Shown: piece after piece, positions 20,257 through 39,633 of the stretch | Numbering within the stretch: position 1 is the first letter of the stretch | Layout of the letters: the number at the start of each line of letters is the position of its first letter | Origin: Scylla paramamosain | Lineage: Eukaryota > Arthropoda > Malacostraca > Decapoda > Portunidae | Direction of reading: 5' to 3' | Length of the DNA: 64,000 bases | NCBI RefSeq assembly: GCF_035594125.1 | Contig: NC_087157.1 | Coordinates: 2,037,501 to 2,101,500 of the forward strand | The notes under the pieces: model-generated | Told to the model about the DNA's origin: nothing | The model's input: only the letters and a program-made list of their open reading frames with translations | Databases searched by the model: none | Program-made: the position numbers and the translations under genes

Positions 20257-20507
20257 CTGTTTTGTTATAGTATGCAGGGGACAAGTTCTATTCAACGTCG
20301 TCCTGTTTAATGGTGTATATTTACTCAGTTTACATTCATTTATTCAGTTTTATTTATCTATTTTATTTTTATCACCTTCTTCTTCTTGTGTCCTCTCAGA
20401 TATTCAACTTCCCTTTGTCTTTGCATTAACATTTCTTTTCAATATATATACATTTTTCTTTTTCAGTCTACTAATTAATTTATATATTTTAGTATGGGAT
20501 AATTTCA

Positions 20508-20511
<4 letters not shown>

Positions 20512-20602
<91 letters not shown>
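20512..20602. repeat. (CT)n microsatellite bounding family B copy 1
   Basis: 91-bp CT repeat forming the left end of a microsatellite-bounded module. Confidence 0.98.
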
Positions 20603-21981
<1,379 letters not shown>

Positions 21982-22238
21982 AGAGTAGAGTGTGTTGCAG
22001 AAGGAGAGTAAATTGTGCACCATAATAAAGAGTAAAATGTGTTGGAATACGAAAATTAAACTATGTTGCACAATAGAAATTAAAACGTGTTGCTGGATGG
22101 AGGGAAAATTGCGGTGCGTAATGAAGTAAAATGTTTTGCAGATAGAAGCGTAAATTGTGTTGCAGGATAAAAAGTAAAATGAGTTACAGAACGGAGAGTT
22201 GATTGTCTTACAGGATGGAAAGAAAAATGTGAAACCGA
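21982..22238 (+). repeat. Degenerate minisatellite, period about 24 bp, about 10-11 copies
   Basis: The motif AGAGTAAAATGTGTTGCAG followed by a few bases recurs every 20-27 bp with heavy divergence (starts near 21982, 22005, 22029, 22053, 22077, 22103, 22124, 22149, 22172, 22195, 22219). No coding frame is kept. Confidence 0.8.
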
Positions 22239-22320
22239 GTAGTTCTTATATTAACACATTCATTCGCTGTTATGTTTGTTCTCAAGGCGCTGGTGACACG
22301 AGATGAGGCAGCCGATGGGT

Positions 22321-22480
22321 TACATAAGAACACAAGAAATAAGGGAAGCTGCAAGAAGCCATCAGGCCTACACGTGGCAGTCCCTGTATGAAATATGCCT
22401 ACCTATTTCCATCTATCATCCCCATCCATAAATCTGTCTAATCTTCTCTCAAAGCTCCTCCTTCACTCGAGCCCACAAGA
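22321..22480 (+). repeat. Dispersed repeat family C, copy 2
   Basis: The best-preserved 5' part: ACATAAGAACACAAGAAATA, AAGGGAAGCTGCAAGAAGCC, ATCAGGCCTACACGTGGCAG, CCTATTTCCATCTATCATCC, TCTAATCTTCTCTCAAAGCT. Similarity to copy 1 fades near 22480. Confidence 0.85.
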
Positions 22481-22922
22481 CGGTTGGAATGCCACTGTGT
22501 TCACCCAAAAGTACTTCACATCGCCGATCACAGTAACACTAATGGGTAGCGTGGCCGCCCTTTGAAGTGCCATTGCCGCTGCGTGATCTGCTGCTCTGAT
22601 GGCCTGGCTGGTGTGCCTACCCGAGCCTCCTTTGGTCTGCTGGCGGCTGTTTGAAACGCGGCGAAGACTTTTAGAATATTCGCCATTAGCATTGAAATTT
22701 TACCTAATCTAATTTACCATGACTCCTCTTTCCCCTCCCTTTTTTTTTTTTTTTTCTTCTTCTTCGTTTACTTTTCTTTGCTTTCTTCGTTCTCTTTCTC
22801 GTCTCCGTTACTGATGTTTAGCTCCACCGGTGTTATTTTTTGTCATTTTCGTTTTGGTCACCGTCGTTATCGTCCTTGTTCCCTTATTCCTCTTTCACAT
22901 CTTGTTTTCCTTGTCGTCGTCG
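22481..22922. other. Unique sequence, then pyrimidine-rich tract
   Basis: No gene seen. 22740-22756 is a T-run and 22757-22920 is pyrimidine-rich, grading into the CCT array. Confidence 0.4.
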
Positions 22923-22992
22923 TCCTCCTCCTCCTCCTCCTCCTCCTCCTCCTCCTCCTCCTCCTCCTCCTCCTCCTCCTCCTCCTCCTCCT
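22923..22992. repeat. (CCT)n microsatellite, about 70 bp
   Basis: Pure CCT repeat preceded by GTC repeats. Confidence 0.97.
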
Positions 22993-23251
22993 TCTTCTCT
23001 TACATGCCGTCCCTTTCTGCTGGTGCTAAGTTTTCTCTCAATTCTTTCCTCGAACGACTGCTGTGACAAGGAGCGTAGGATGTCAAGGGCCACGTCCATG
23101 CTTCCTTCCTTAGACTTTAAAGTTTTCAGTAAAGATTATAATGTATGTATGTAGGTTTATGCCAAAACTCTATTATTTTTTTTTCTATCTAGATAAGTCT
23201 TGCCTTACGTTATCTTTTTCTTACTGTGGTTATTTTCATATTCCCTCAAGT

Positions 23252-23340
23252 CTCCTCCTCCTCTTCCTCCTCCTCCTCCTCCTCCTCCTCCTCCTCCTCC
23301 TCCTCCTCCTCCTCCTCCTCCTCCTCCTCCTCCTCCTCCT
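23252..23340. repeat. (CCT)n microsatellite, about 89 bp
   Basis: CCT repeat with one CTT near its start. The 260 bp between it and the previous CCT array are unique and T-rich. Confidence 0.97.
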
Positions 23341-23599
23341 ACCTAGCTAGTCTTTTACGCACACCTTATTCATTTTTCTTCCTCTCTCCACAGTTTTTCC
23401 GATGTTTCTCTGTCATTTTTTTCCTTCTTATCCACCTTCACTTCGCAGGAATGGAAAGTGGGAATGAAAGATAGAGAGGAGGAGGTGAGGGAGCGAAGAG
23501 GCAGGGAGGGAGAGAGGGGAGCTAAAATTCCTTGTTGTGTCTGTTCCTTTGTCTCTGGGTTCTTCGTTCTCTATTTGGGTATCCCGTTGCTGGCGTTCC

Positions 23600-23602
<3 letters not shown>

Positions 23603-23680
<78 letters not shown>
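23603..23680. repeat. (CT)n microsatellite, about 78 bp
   Basis: Pure CT repeat. Confidence 0.98.
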
Positions 23681-23683
<3 letters not shown>

Positions 23684-23849
23684 CCTTTTTGAGTAAGGTT
23701 TACTTTATTATTTTTTTTTCATATGTTTTGTTTTCAAAAGTTTATTCTTCTTTTTTCTTTGTGTTTGTGTTTGTATTCTTTTTCTTTTCTATTTTTGTCA
23801 GGTTACACGTTTGCTAAAGTCTCTAGCCTTTGTATTTCTTGTATTTTTC

Positions 23850-25482
<1,633 letters not shown>

Positions 25483-25574
<92 letters not shown>
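25483..25574. repeat. (CT)n microsatellite bounding family A copy 1 on the right
   Basis: 92-bp CT repeat. The second copy of the module has (AC)n followed by (CT)n at this position instead. Confidence 0.98.
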
Positions 25575-27743
<2,169 letters not shown>

Positions 27744-28068
27744 TAGGATAACAGACAACAGACCTCTTGATCATTCCTAGACTTTTTATCACACAATTCT
27801 ACCCTGACACCAGTAAAGGAGACTGAATGGCGCAGTGACAAGGAAGTGGGCAAGGCGTAGAGATGCTATGAGGCGCAGAGTGGGAGACAACTCGGGGCAA
27901 GGAACAAAAAACAAAGATCCTCCACTCACCACTGCAGGGACTGGGAGGGAAGCCTGACACGTGGGTAGGATGGGAAGACCCTGCACCGAACTATATATCT
28001 CCTCACTCTTGTTATTGACTGACTAGTGTTCACTGTCACCGTGTACACTTCCTTACTGGAATATCCCT

Positions 28069-28323
<255 letters not shown>

Positions 28324-28429
28324 CTGCTACCTGGCCGGCACCAAGAATCGGGTATTGACTTCATAGGTGTTTCGGAAATCAATGCTCAAGTTCAGTGTTT
28401 TGTGTTACCGCCACCAGACTCTAAAGAGG

Positions 28430-28618
28430 GAAGAGAGGGGAGCGAGAGGTCAGGAGGAGAGGAGAAGAGGGAGGTGGAGAGGATGGATGAGCTAGGGGTG
28501 GAGGATGGAGGTGGAAAGGAAGAGGAGGAGGAGAAGGAGGAGGAGGAGGAGGAGAAGGGAGAGATAAATAAAGAAATGCACAAGTTTGTAAAGTTCTTAC
28601 AATGATTCATATCAAAGG

Positions 28619-28701
<83 letters not shown>
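28430..28701. repeat. GGA-rich purine tract 28430-28565 and (GA)n 28622-28701
   Basis: Imperfect GAG/GGA repeats, then a pure GA array after 56 bp of unique sequence. Confidence 0.93.
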
Positions 28702-28703
<2 letters not shown>

Positions 28704-29700
28704 CTTTATAAAGGAATGCACACAGACCAAGAAAAATAAATAAATGAGTTTGGAAAAAAAAAGAAGGGAAAAAAAGGAAGGACAAACGGAGCAGAAAGCT
28801 GAGGGAGTGACTGTGACCTGGATCAGTCAGTGTGCGCTATGATGGTGAGCACTGCTGGTCCCTTTTATTGCGTGTCCCCGCTGCTGGCCGGCGCTCTTTC
28901 CATTAAGGGCGTGTTTCATTGACTTTAAATGAAACACGCCTGCCACGAGGGGATTCCTGTCTTTCTGTGGCTCCGATCTTCCTTGTCCTAGTTTCCCTGG
29001 TAGTCGTGCTTAGCTCTTATTTTCTTCTTCATCTTCCTCCTCCTCCTCCTCCTCCTCCAAAACGAAGGATATGAGGTGATGGTAATGATTAAAATATTTA
29101 AAGATTGCTATACGTACAGTTGTTTGGTGAAATTTAATAGCAAATAAACATAACAACATCGTGATAGGTGGTGATGACCTTCAAGTCCTTTTCTGTTTGC
29201 TTTCCTTTGTGTTTCATCGTGTTTTCCTTGTGTGTTTCTCCTCCTCCTCCTCCTCCTCCTCCTCCTCCTCCTCCTCTCCTTTCGACCTATTGTTATTCAG
29301 TCTTTCGTTATCCTAGTCTTCTTAATCCTGTTTCCCTGGTTCACTTTCCCTTGTTTCATAATCCTTCTTCCCTGTGTTTTCCTCTCCTTTATCTTGACCT
29401 GAATCCTCAACGTTTACTCATCTTTGCACTTTCTTAATCCTCTCTCCCTTCCTGCTTTCTCCCCTTCTTCCCCTTGAACCTCCTTCTCTTCCTTCATCTT
29501 CCCTCTTACCAGACTTTACCTGAGGCCCTTCCCCTTCCCTCACCTTCCTTCATAACGCCACCTAATCCAGGCCTCTTCTTCCGTCATCTTCCTCTCTCCT
29601 GTGCGTTTCCTCCTAACACCACTTTTGCCTTCCTACAGGCTTAAAAATGCAAGTTACCCAGGGATCCCAGACTGAGGTAGCTACGTCATAAGCACTACAC
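28702..29700. other. Unique then pyrimidine-rich sequence with (CCT)n runs
   Basis: Contains a hairpin (28908-28940), CCT repeats at 29036-29058 and 29237-29280, and from about 29180 a strongly pyrimidine-rich + strand. No gene recognised. Confidence 0.5.
28908..28940. other. Perfect 12-bp inverted repeat (hairpin, 9-nt loop)
   Basis: GGCGTGTTTCAT at 28908-28919 and its exact reverse complement at 28929-28940 flank TGACTTTAA. The function is unknown. It is not followed by a T-run, and no RNA family was recognised. Confidence 0.85.
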
Positions 29701-30080
29701 CACGTTTCTTGTTGCTTCCTTCACCTGAGTTTTGTTTACTTCCTTTCTCACCTCTCTGTGTCTATCTGCTCTCCTCTCCTGTCCTCACAAAACCTCTTTC
29801 CTTCGCTCTCTTCTTTGTCTATGTTGATCTACTGCACTTCACCCTAGTTCTTGTCACTTCACTTCTCACCTCCCTGTGTTTATCCTGTGTCAATCTGAGT
29901 TTCTGTCCAGTCCTTTCATCTTCCCTTCGCCCTTCTTGTTTCTGTTGGTCCTCTCTCATATCCTCTTCCGTTCACTCTTCTCACTGTTTCTGTTACTGAT
30001 CCTCTTCACCCCAGCCCTTCTCATCTCCCCGTCTGTATCTGATTTCCTGTCTGTCCCTCTCAGACTCGCTCCCCGACCTC
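29701..30080 (+). repeat. Degenerate long-period pyrimidine-rich repeat
   Basis: A phrase of the form CTTCACC..AGTT..TC followed by TCTCACCTCCCTGTGTTTATC recurs near 29718, 29838 and 30003 (spacing about 120 and 165 bp). Units are strongly diverged. Confidence 0.55.
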
Positions 30081-30407
30081 CTCCATGTACTCAGTCCTCG
30101 TGTCTGGCCCGCGCTCACCTACTCTCGCTTCTTCATTGTCTTGCTGGGTTCATGGTCGGTTCGATTCTCTTTTGACGGAGACAACAGCGCTGCTTCAGGC
30201 TTTGTCCCTCTGATGAAGATGCCCCGGAGAGGGAGAGGGATGGATGGCTAAGAGAGGAGTGAGGAGGAGGTGTGTATAAGTCGAGAGGTCCCTGAATTAT
30301 TTCGGTAGTGGCAGGGTTTGTAGCGGCGATAGTGGCAATCCCGTGTGCTAAGGAAAGGGAGGTTTGAAGGACCGTGTGTATGTGTGTCTTGCCTACTTTG
30401 CGTAATT

Positions 30408-30569
<162 letters not shown>

Positions 30570-30596
30570 CATCATCACAGGTGAGCGCAGACAGAA

Positions 30597-30636
30597 GGAG
30601 GGAGGGAGGGAGGGAGGGAAGGAGGGAGGGAGGGAG
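30597..30636. repeat. (GGGA)n run
   Basis: GGGA/GGAG repeats with one GGAA. The G-triplets could form a G-quadruplex. Confidence 0.93.
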
Positions 30637-31737
30637 AAAGCTGCAATACGCTCATTACAAAAGATGATGCGCAACTTTTCTCGAGTCCATTTTCTTTTCT
30701 GCTATTAATTGTTTTCTTTCGTCAAATTGGTTTTATTTGTCCTCATATTGATGTTTGGCGGTGTTTTGCTTTTATGATTATGTATTTTTTTGTGTTGCTT
30801 TCGTTGCTTTTATGTTCTTTTTTTTTTTAAATGATGCATATTCAGTTTTGATGAATTATGGTTTTATTTCTTTTCAGTTTTCGAGAGATCCCTTGTTATT
30901 GTCTTTCCGTCCTTTATCTGTTGTTCTTTCCTTGGTATTAAATGAACTGGATACAAGTGAACTCAGTAATTTGAAGTTCTTTCCGTGTATTGTTAGCCAT
31001 TAAATAACAATATATAATTTTTTTTTTATCCTCTTACATTAAAGTTTTATAATGTTCACGTAATTTTTATGTTATTTTTTATCTTCTATTCTACCCGCAA
31101 CTTTTTTTTGTCGTGAAGAGGGAGTGTGAAGGGTGACAACAAAGGGGTGGAGTGTGGTGTGGGTGTCAGGGGTCTCCAGGGACAGAGGGACGCTCCTTGG
31201 CTGTTTTTTTTTTCTGTCTTAACTGTAGTGTTGCTTTTTTCCTTTTGGTGATGGCGAGGGTACAGGCACGGGAGGGAGGTGAGGAGTGTGGAGGCGTGGA
31301 GGCTATGTCAATATGTCAATGCTGTGGATATGCTGTGGCCTCTGTGCAAGTAGGTAGTGTTCTGGAAATAAAAGAGGTATAGCTAGAGTTTTTTGTATCT
31401 GTTTGTTTTGTTATTTTCTTTTCAGATTCTAAAATGTTCGACTGTTTTTCTCATTCTTAAGATTATCCGATTTTTTATGCATTTTTTTTAAATTTCATGT
31501 ACCAGTTTTCTCTAATTTATTATTTTTTTCTGATGCCTCTTCTGTACCACGTGTTTTGTTTTTACTTTGCATTTTCTTTGTCTTATTTTTTGTATTTTCA
31601 TCGTTTACCTGCTTCACGTGTCTTTATTTCTTGCCTTTTTTGTCTTTTCTTGCACCTTTTTTGTTTTTCCTGTGTTTTGTGTCTCCTTTGTTGTATATTT
31701 TTTTTCTGTGTGTTTTAATTATACTCTCCTTAGTTTT

Positions 31738-31739
<2 letters not shown>

Positions 31740-31784
<45 letters not shown>
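31740..31784. repeat. (GT)n microsatellite, about 45 bp
   Basis: Pure GT repeat inside T-rich sequence. Confidence 0.97.
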
Positions 31785-31787
<3 letters not shown>

Positions 31788-32162
31788 TCTTTTTTTTATG
31801 TGTTTTATCTCGTGTGTTTTGTTGTTCATTTTTCCTTGTAGCTTTACTCTTGTGTCGATTCCTCGCCTTTTCTTGTCTTCTTTTTTTTTTCCCTGTTGCT
31901 TTTCCGTGTAACATTTTATATTGTTTTTTTTTTTTCCTGTACCTTTTTAGTTCAAGCGTATTTTTCTTATGTCCTTTTTCCTTGTCCTTGTTTACTGATT
32001 ACTTTTATTTTTCCAGTACCGTGTTTTTTTTTTTTACCTTTTTTGTATCATATTTTCTTGTGCTTCTTTGTATATATATATTTTTTTCAAGTGTTCTTTC
32101 TCCTTGTGTGTTGTTTCTTCCCTTATCCTTTCTCTCTGCGTCTTTCTTTCTTCTACACTCAG

Positions 32163-32209
32163 GAAGGGCCTGTGGGTGAAGACGGGGTCGCTGAAGGGAT
32201 GTCCTTAAG
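32163..32209 (+). other. Candidate short exon with splice-like ends
   Basis: A long pyrimidine tract ending TTCTACACTCAG (32151-32162) precedes a 47-bp GC-rich segment ending AAG followed by GTGTGT. One frame reads EGPVGEDGVAEGMSL. The surrounding T-rich DNA makes chance acceptors common, so this is weak. Confidence 0.15.
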
Positions 32210-32247
32210 GTGTGTAAAATTAAAACATTATGATGCGTCTCGTTGGC

Positions 32248-32248
<1 letters not shown>

Positions 32249-32342
<94 letters not shown>
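32249..32342. repeat. (CT)n microsatellite, about 94 bp
   Basis: Pure CT repeat. Confidence 0.98.
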
Positions 32343-32345
<3 letters not shown>

Positions 32346-32433
32346 TGCTGCATCAGGGCGTGTTTGTGGCTCATTCAGGAGGATTCCCTTCCCATTAAGG
32401 TGATGATGGAGGGATGCCTATTGTCTCGAAAAG

Positions 32434-32435
<2 letters not shown>

Positions 32436-32512
<77 letters not shown>

Positions 32513-32546
32513 AAGTGTAGTGTTTTTTTTTTTTTTTTTTTTTTTT
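32436..32546. repeat. (CT)n 32436-32510 and T24 32523-32546
   Basis: CT repeat followed 12 bp later by a homopolymer of 24 T. Confidence 0.97.
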
Positions 32547-32668
32547 GCTTTTTTTGCCCCTAAAGGGTATATATTTTTTTTTCTTCAGCTCCACTTTTCC
32601 TTGGCGTATCTTCCTGCAAATCAATCTTCATTAACAGTACGAGTAAATGGATGTCGCTGTTGTCACTG

Positions 32669-34728
<2,060 letters not shown>

Positions 34729-34730
<2 letters not shown>

Positions 34731-35940
34731 ATAAAGAAAAATGAGGACCGCCAGTGTAGCCGAAATTAAAGTAGGAAAAATCAAGAGTTCTCATCATAAT
34801 ATATCTTTTAAATCTTCACCTTGATGTTCCTCTGGCAGTTAGCGCGGATTGGTGATGGAATTGCTGCAGACATTGAACAATTAGATAGTAAAAGCCAAAT
34901 TGGAATGGGGAAAAAAATATACATATACCCGGACATGGTCTAACGAAATAAGTGTTGACCTAGACCACACGCTGGCAGGATTACAAGACGTTCCCTCGCA
35001 TGTATTTGAAAGGTTTGAAAGTTAAGGATCAAGGGGATTCAGTTTCTGCATACTTTTTTCTTGCATAAATGTTTGAAATTCAGTATTATTTCGATATGGA
35101 CATAGATAATAATTTTCCTCCCTTACATCTCAAGGAAGAACCAAATATTTTTCGCGAGACTAGCCCCACGCCAAGGTGACCACTTAAAACCGGTATTGTG
35201 ATAACACCTCCACCTTTGTGTACATTAACTTGTGCTACATTCGCGGTCTGTTGTTTATTTTCTTACTATTTTTGGAACGCCACTTCTCTTCTTGTAAGCT
35301 TTTCCTCTTCCTCGGTCAAACCAGCTGCGTGAGGCGAATGACAAACCTTTTTTTCTGTTCAAGTTTTAAGGTTCGAACCGAAGCTTGCTGTGGTCTGTGC
35401 ACGTGCAATGATTGTTATGTTGTCGGGGGTTGCACCTTTATCTTTCCACCAACAGAATTTTTTTTTTTCTTTTGCTAAATGTATCTGTGCTTTATAGCTG
35501 TTATTTTTACTGACTAATTTTTTTGAACGACCCATTTTCCAGAGTGAGACACGAGTAGAATATTTTGCTTAGATTTCAGTGTCCACCACGCGACTATGAG
35601 CTTTGACTGTCATCTTCCTCTACTATCCCACCAGATGAGCCTTCAGATGTCCTGCTCGTAATCCTCATGACCTTGAAACACAACACTCATCACTCTAGGT
35701 CTTCGCCGAGTCCCGTTCACTATGTTATTTGAATATGATCTCAGTTGTTGTCCTCTAAATCGATTTAAGTTAATACAAGGTTGCATTGTCACTGCCTTCG
35801 CACACACGTGACTGGGATGGACCCTGGTTCGTCTTGGTACCTATCTAGGTAATTAGACTTCAATATCGTTTCGCTATTGCCATCGCTCGCATGATTATCG
35901 TCGCCAACCGCATCGTTATCGTGGAATCGCATCGTTATCG
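34729..35940. other. Unique sequence without recognised gene
   Basis: No gene or repeat family recognised. Confidence 0.4.
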
Positions 35941-36200
35941 TGGAAACTGGAATCGCATCGTTATTGTGGAAACTGGAATCGCATCATTATCGTGGAAACT
36001 GGACTCGCATCGTTATCGTGGAAACTGGAATCGCATCGTTATCGTGGAAACTGGAATCGTATCGTTATTGTGAAAACTGGAATCGCATCGTTATTGTGGA
36101 AACTGGAATCGCATTATTACTGTGGAAACTGGAATCGCATCGTTATCGTGGAAACTGGAATCGCATCGTTATCGGAAACTCGTATCGTTATGTTCTTGAA
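35905..36200 (+). repeat. 26-bp minisatellite, nine full copies plus partial ends
   Basis: Nine head-to-tail 26-bp units at 35941-36174, each containing GGAATCGCATCGTTATCG or a one- to three-base variant, with partial units on both sides. The unit has no stop codon in any forward frame, so all three + frames stay largely open. Since 26 is not a multiple of three, the peptide repeats only every 26 residues. I read this as non-coding tandem DNA. Confidence 0.97.
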
Positions 36201-36331
36201 GCGCATCGTCAAACTACTTATCATTATTTCGTCTTATATACTGTATACATAATTCTTATATGGTAACAAATCCAACAGTATAAGTCTTCTGTGATAAAAA
36301 GTCCAACAAGGTTCCTTCTTTACTTTCTTCT

Positions 36332-36334
<3 letters not shown>

Positions 36335-36417
<83 letters not shown>
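36335..36417. repeat. (CT)n microsatellite, about 83 bp
   Basis: Pure CT repeat preceded by CTT units. Confidence 0.98.
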
Positions 36418-36424
<7 letters not shown>

Positions 36425-37113
36425 CTTAAATCTCTTCATTCTTAGCATTCTCCTTTCTTTTCCTTTATTTTCCCCCTTAAATTCTTCCTATGATTGGAAT
36501 ATAAATCTCTTGTTCACAGATCATGGTCTTACAGCACATGTACCTCAGTCTTAACTTTTCATTTTGGGAGATCCAGGTCTGGTGTGGGGATGGCCACTGC
36601 ATATGCTCCTCAGCTTATCGGTAATAGAATTCTGTTCCGCCAGACCTTCGTAATAGTACGCTTTCTCTTCCTACTTTGATGGATGATTCGCATTATTCAT
36701 ACTCATTTAGCAAAGTTCTCATTTCACAACAAATGTATGATTCGTGAAAGGTTTCTATAAAACGCTTAGCTTTTGGTCTTGGCTATAAGTTTTACCTTAG
36801 CAAGAAAAATATGATCTTCAGTACGTCTACATTTCACTTCCTACACCAATGAGTGATATGGTATTCTAAACAACTAATTATTCTTAAATAATCGCAGTCG
36901 ACTAAACTAATGTACATTGAATATTTAGGCGAGCTGCCATTTAGGGAGAATTTCAGGTGAAAATTCCATACATCACCTCTTTCTTGTTTGGCTTCCGTTA
37001 ATTAACGTTACGTATTGTCTGGTTTAGTTCACTCTTCGGTCATATACTTAAGTAAACGTTTGTCCACCGCTGATTAGTTTCCGATGTGTGTGAGATAGTC
37101 TTTGTAAATCCTT

Positions 37114-37114
<1 letters not shown>
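36418..37114. other. Unique AT-rich sequence
   Basis: Nothing recognised. Confidence 0.4.
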
Positions 37115-37404
<290 letters not shown>

Positions 37405-37529
37405 ATTGTTCCCGTATATCCTTCCGTGACATCCATTCGCACAGCATATTAGAAGCGTCACTATTTAACAACACAATTACAGCAGCCTGACATAATTTCA
37501 CCTCGCTTCTCAGTAACCTGGGCACGTGG

Positions 37530-37650
37530 ACGCACCTCACAAGAGCGTAACTCTGTGCTGGCGTGAGTGGCGGTAGGAGAGCTCCCTGGCCTTGCATGGA
37601 GTGTGAAATACGGAAGCCACAGATCCGTAGATATCACTGAATGCTTCTGC
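37530..37650. repeat. Possible old dispersed repeat, partner at 45070-45165
   Basis: Shared words in order with 45070-45165: GAGAGCTCCCTGG versus GAGAGGCTTCCTGG, GCATGGA versus TCATGGA, TGAAAT, GGAAGCC versus GTAAGC, AGATATCAC versus AGACATCAC. Similarity is low and spans about 70 bp. The minus strand is open here. Confidence 0.35.
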
Positions 37651-37799
37651 CGCCCCGCCAAAGGCAACACGTAGTGGGAAATAACGCCACTCTGCCTCGG
37701 AAATGTTGGAAAACCGGGTGAACAAAAATACGTGACCAGCAAAAGGAAAATCTAGGATAGTTTTCGTGTCCAGTGATATTATGTAGATTGCTTTAAGTT

Positions 37800-37801
<2 letters not shown>

Positions 37802-37872
<71 letters not shown>
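37802..37872. repeat. (GT)n microsatellite, about 71 bp
   Basis: Pure GT repeat. Confidence 0.98.
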
Positions 37873-37874
<2 letters not shown>

Positions 37875-38178
37875 TGTTTATTTACTTTTCTTTTTTGCCG
37901 TTCACGTCTGATCTTTTTCTTATATAAACAAGTGTTGCTCGCTCTCATTTAATTTCACTATTCCGTTTTGTTCGACCTCGCATTTTGTTTTCTCAGCCAT
38001 TCCTTGCTCAGCTGCTGCTTCAGTATTCACTTTGTTTATCACGGGAACTTATTACATCCCTCCCTGCCTGAGTGTTCAGCGTGCGGCAGCGGCCCCCTGC
38101 AGCTGCACCGCCTGGCCTTCTGCTGCATCATTACAGCTGTGGTGCTCGTGTGCATTTGTTATCGATGCTGCGCTCATA

Positions 38179-38179
38179 C

Positions 38180-38260
<81 letters not shown>
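38179..38260. repeat. (CT)n microsatellite, about 82 bp
   Basis: CT repeat with one TGTC near the start. Confidence 0.97.
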
Positions 38261-38265
<5 letters not shown>

Positions 38266-38964
38266 CCCCATCGTCATAAACTTAATTTCTTTCCCTGAAA
38301 CGCCAATAGCCATGAAACCCACGAGCCTGGTCCCCATAGATCCAGGTAGGCTGAGGGTGCGGGGAGGAGTTGATGGGCACGGGTGGCTGTTAAATCCTCA
38401 AACATCCAGGGCAGTGTATCCATTGCCATTCATATCAGAGTGTATTCATATTTCAACGTCCGCATTAATTTTTCACTCATGCGTATGTTCCAGAACGTGG
38501 CGTGGGATTTAGATTCAAGGCGTGGTGCGTGTTCGTCATATCCCGGGCAGATATTCATGGTAGGAGTCTCCGCGTTGCTTTGGTTAAATCATGCACCAAA
38601 AGGAAGCCTGGATCTTTCTATTCCTTTACGTAGTGGTTCCCCGTAAAGCCCAAGGGATCAAGAGGGCGAGGAGCAGTGATAGAGAACAGGCAAAGGAGTG
38701 TGGTAGGAGTGGTGCTGCAGTGGACTGGGTGGTACATAGGAGTGGGGTAGGACTGGTGCAAGGGAGTGAGTGGTACGTACAAAGGGTCGAGATGTGAGGT
38801 TAGTTTAGGCAAAGGTGTGTAGAAAAACGAACTTCTTTCTGTTTGCATACATACTCACTCAATGTACGAGTAGTTCATTCTCCACGAGTGTGAAAGGTTA
38901 ATTTAGACCTCCGTCAAATTTCATTATGGGGTAAGCCCCTTCACTCCCCTTCCTCTACACTTAC
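38261..38964. other. Unique sequence without recognised gene
   Basis: GGAGTGTG/GTAGGAGTGG words recur at 38695-38780 but do not form a clean tandem. No gene recognised. Confidence 0.4.
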
Positions 38965-39174
38965 CCTCCTCCTCCTCCTCCTCCTCCTCCTCCTCCTCCT
39001 CCTCCTCCTCCTCCTCCTCCTCCTCCTCCTCCTCCTCCTCCTCTTCCTCCTCCTCCTCTTTGCTGCCCCCGTCGTCGTCGTCTTCATCATTCTCGTTCTC
39101 TTTCTCCTAGTCCTCCTCTAGCTCCTCCTTGTTCTCTTCGTCTCCTCCTCCTCCTCCTCCTCCTCCTCCTCCTC
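38965..39174. repeat. (CCT)n arrays 38965-39059 and 39142-39174
   Basis: A 95-bp CCT repeat with one CTT, a degenerate CTC/GTC-rich bridge, then a second CCT run, so likely one decaying array. Confidence 0.95.
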
Positions 39175-39550
39175 TTGTCCCTGTTTGCCTTGTCGCCTCT
39201 TTGTACTCGTCCTCCCTCCTTCACGTCTTCGTACTCGCAATCCTATTCCTTCTCGTCTTCTTTGGCCGCTTCCATCTCACCTTTAGGTTAAATTAGATTG
39301 AATATTTTATCACAAACAGTCACTTAAGGGGTAGTAAATCCACTGCTGTATGTTTTCCCCTTGTATTCCTCCTCCTCCTCCTCTCCCTAACAGCCACACA
39401 AGAACCAGAGCTGCTGCTGCTGTTGTTGTTCTCGTTAGCGTTGTCCTCCTCAGCTTCATGTCCTCTTAGTGCTCCAGCTCCCATTGGTCAAGCAGGACCT
39501 AGGCGTGACCCATGCGGTGGATTTGAAGGTGGCTGAGACCTCTTGTATTG

Positions 39551-39552
<2 letters not shown>

Positions 39553-39630
<78 letters not shown>
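39553..39630. repeat. (GT)n microsatellite, about 78 bp
   Basis: Pure GT repeat. Confidence 0.98.

Positions 39631-39633
<3 letters not shown>

Larger units (their letters stand above)
30637..32248. other. T-rich sequence without recognised gene
   Basis: 31480-32160 is extremely T-rich on +, interrupted by (GT)n at 31740-31784. A candidate 47-bp exon (32163-32209) follows the T-rich tract. Confidence 0.5.

Noticed and set aside
30143..30170. GGTTCGATTC, resembling a tRNA T-arm
   Set aside because: No matching D-arm, anticodon arm or acceptor stem can be found at tRNA spacing.
35905..36200. Possible CRISPR-like array in the 26-bp repeat region
   Set aside because: The repeats are contiguous head-to-tail units with no spacers, in clearly eukaryotic DNA. 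It is a minisatellite.
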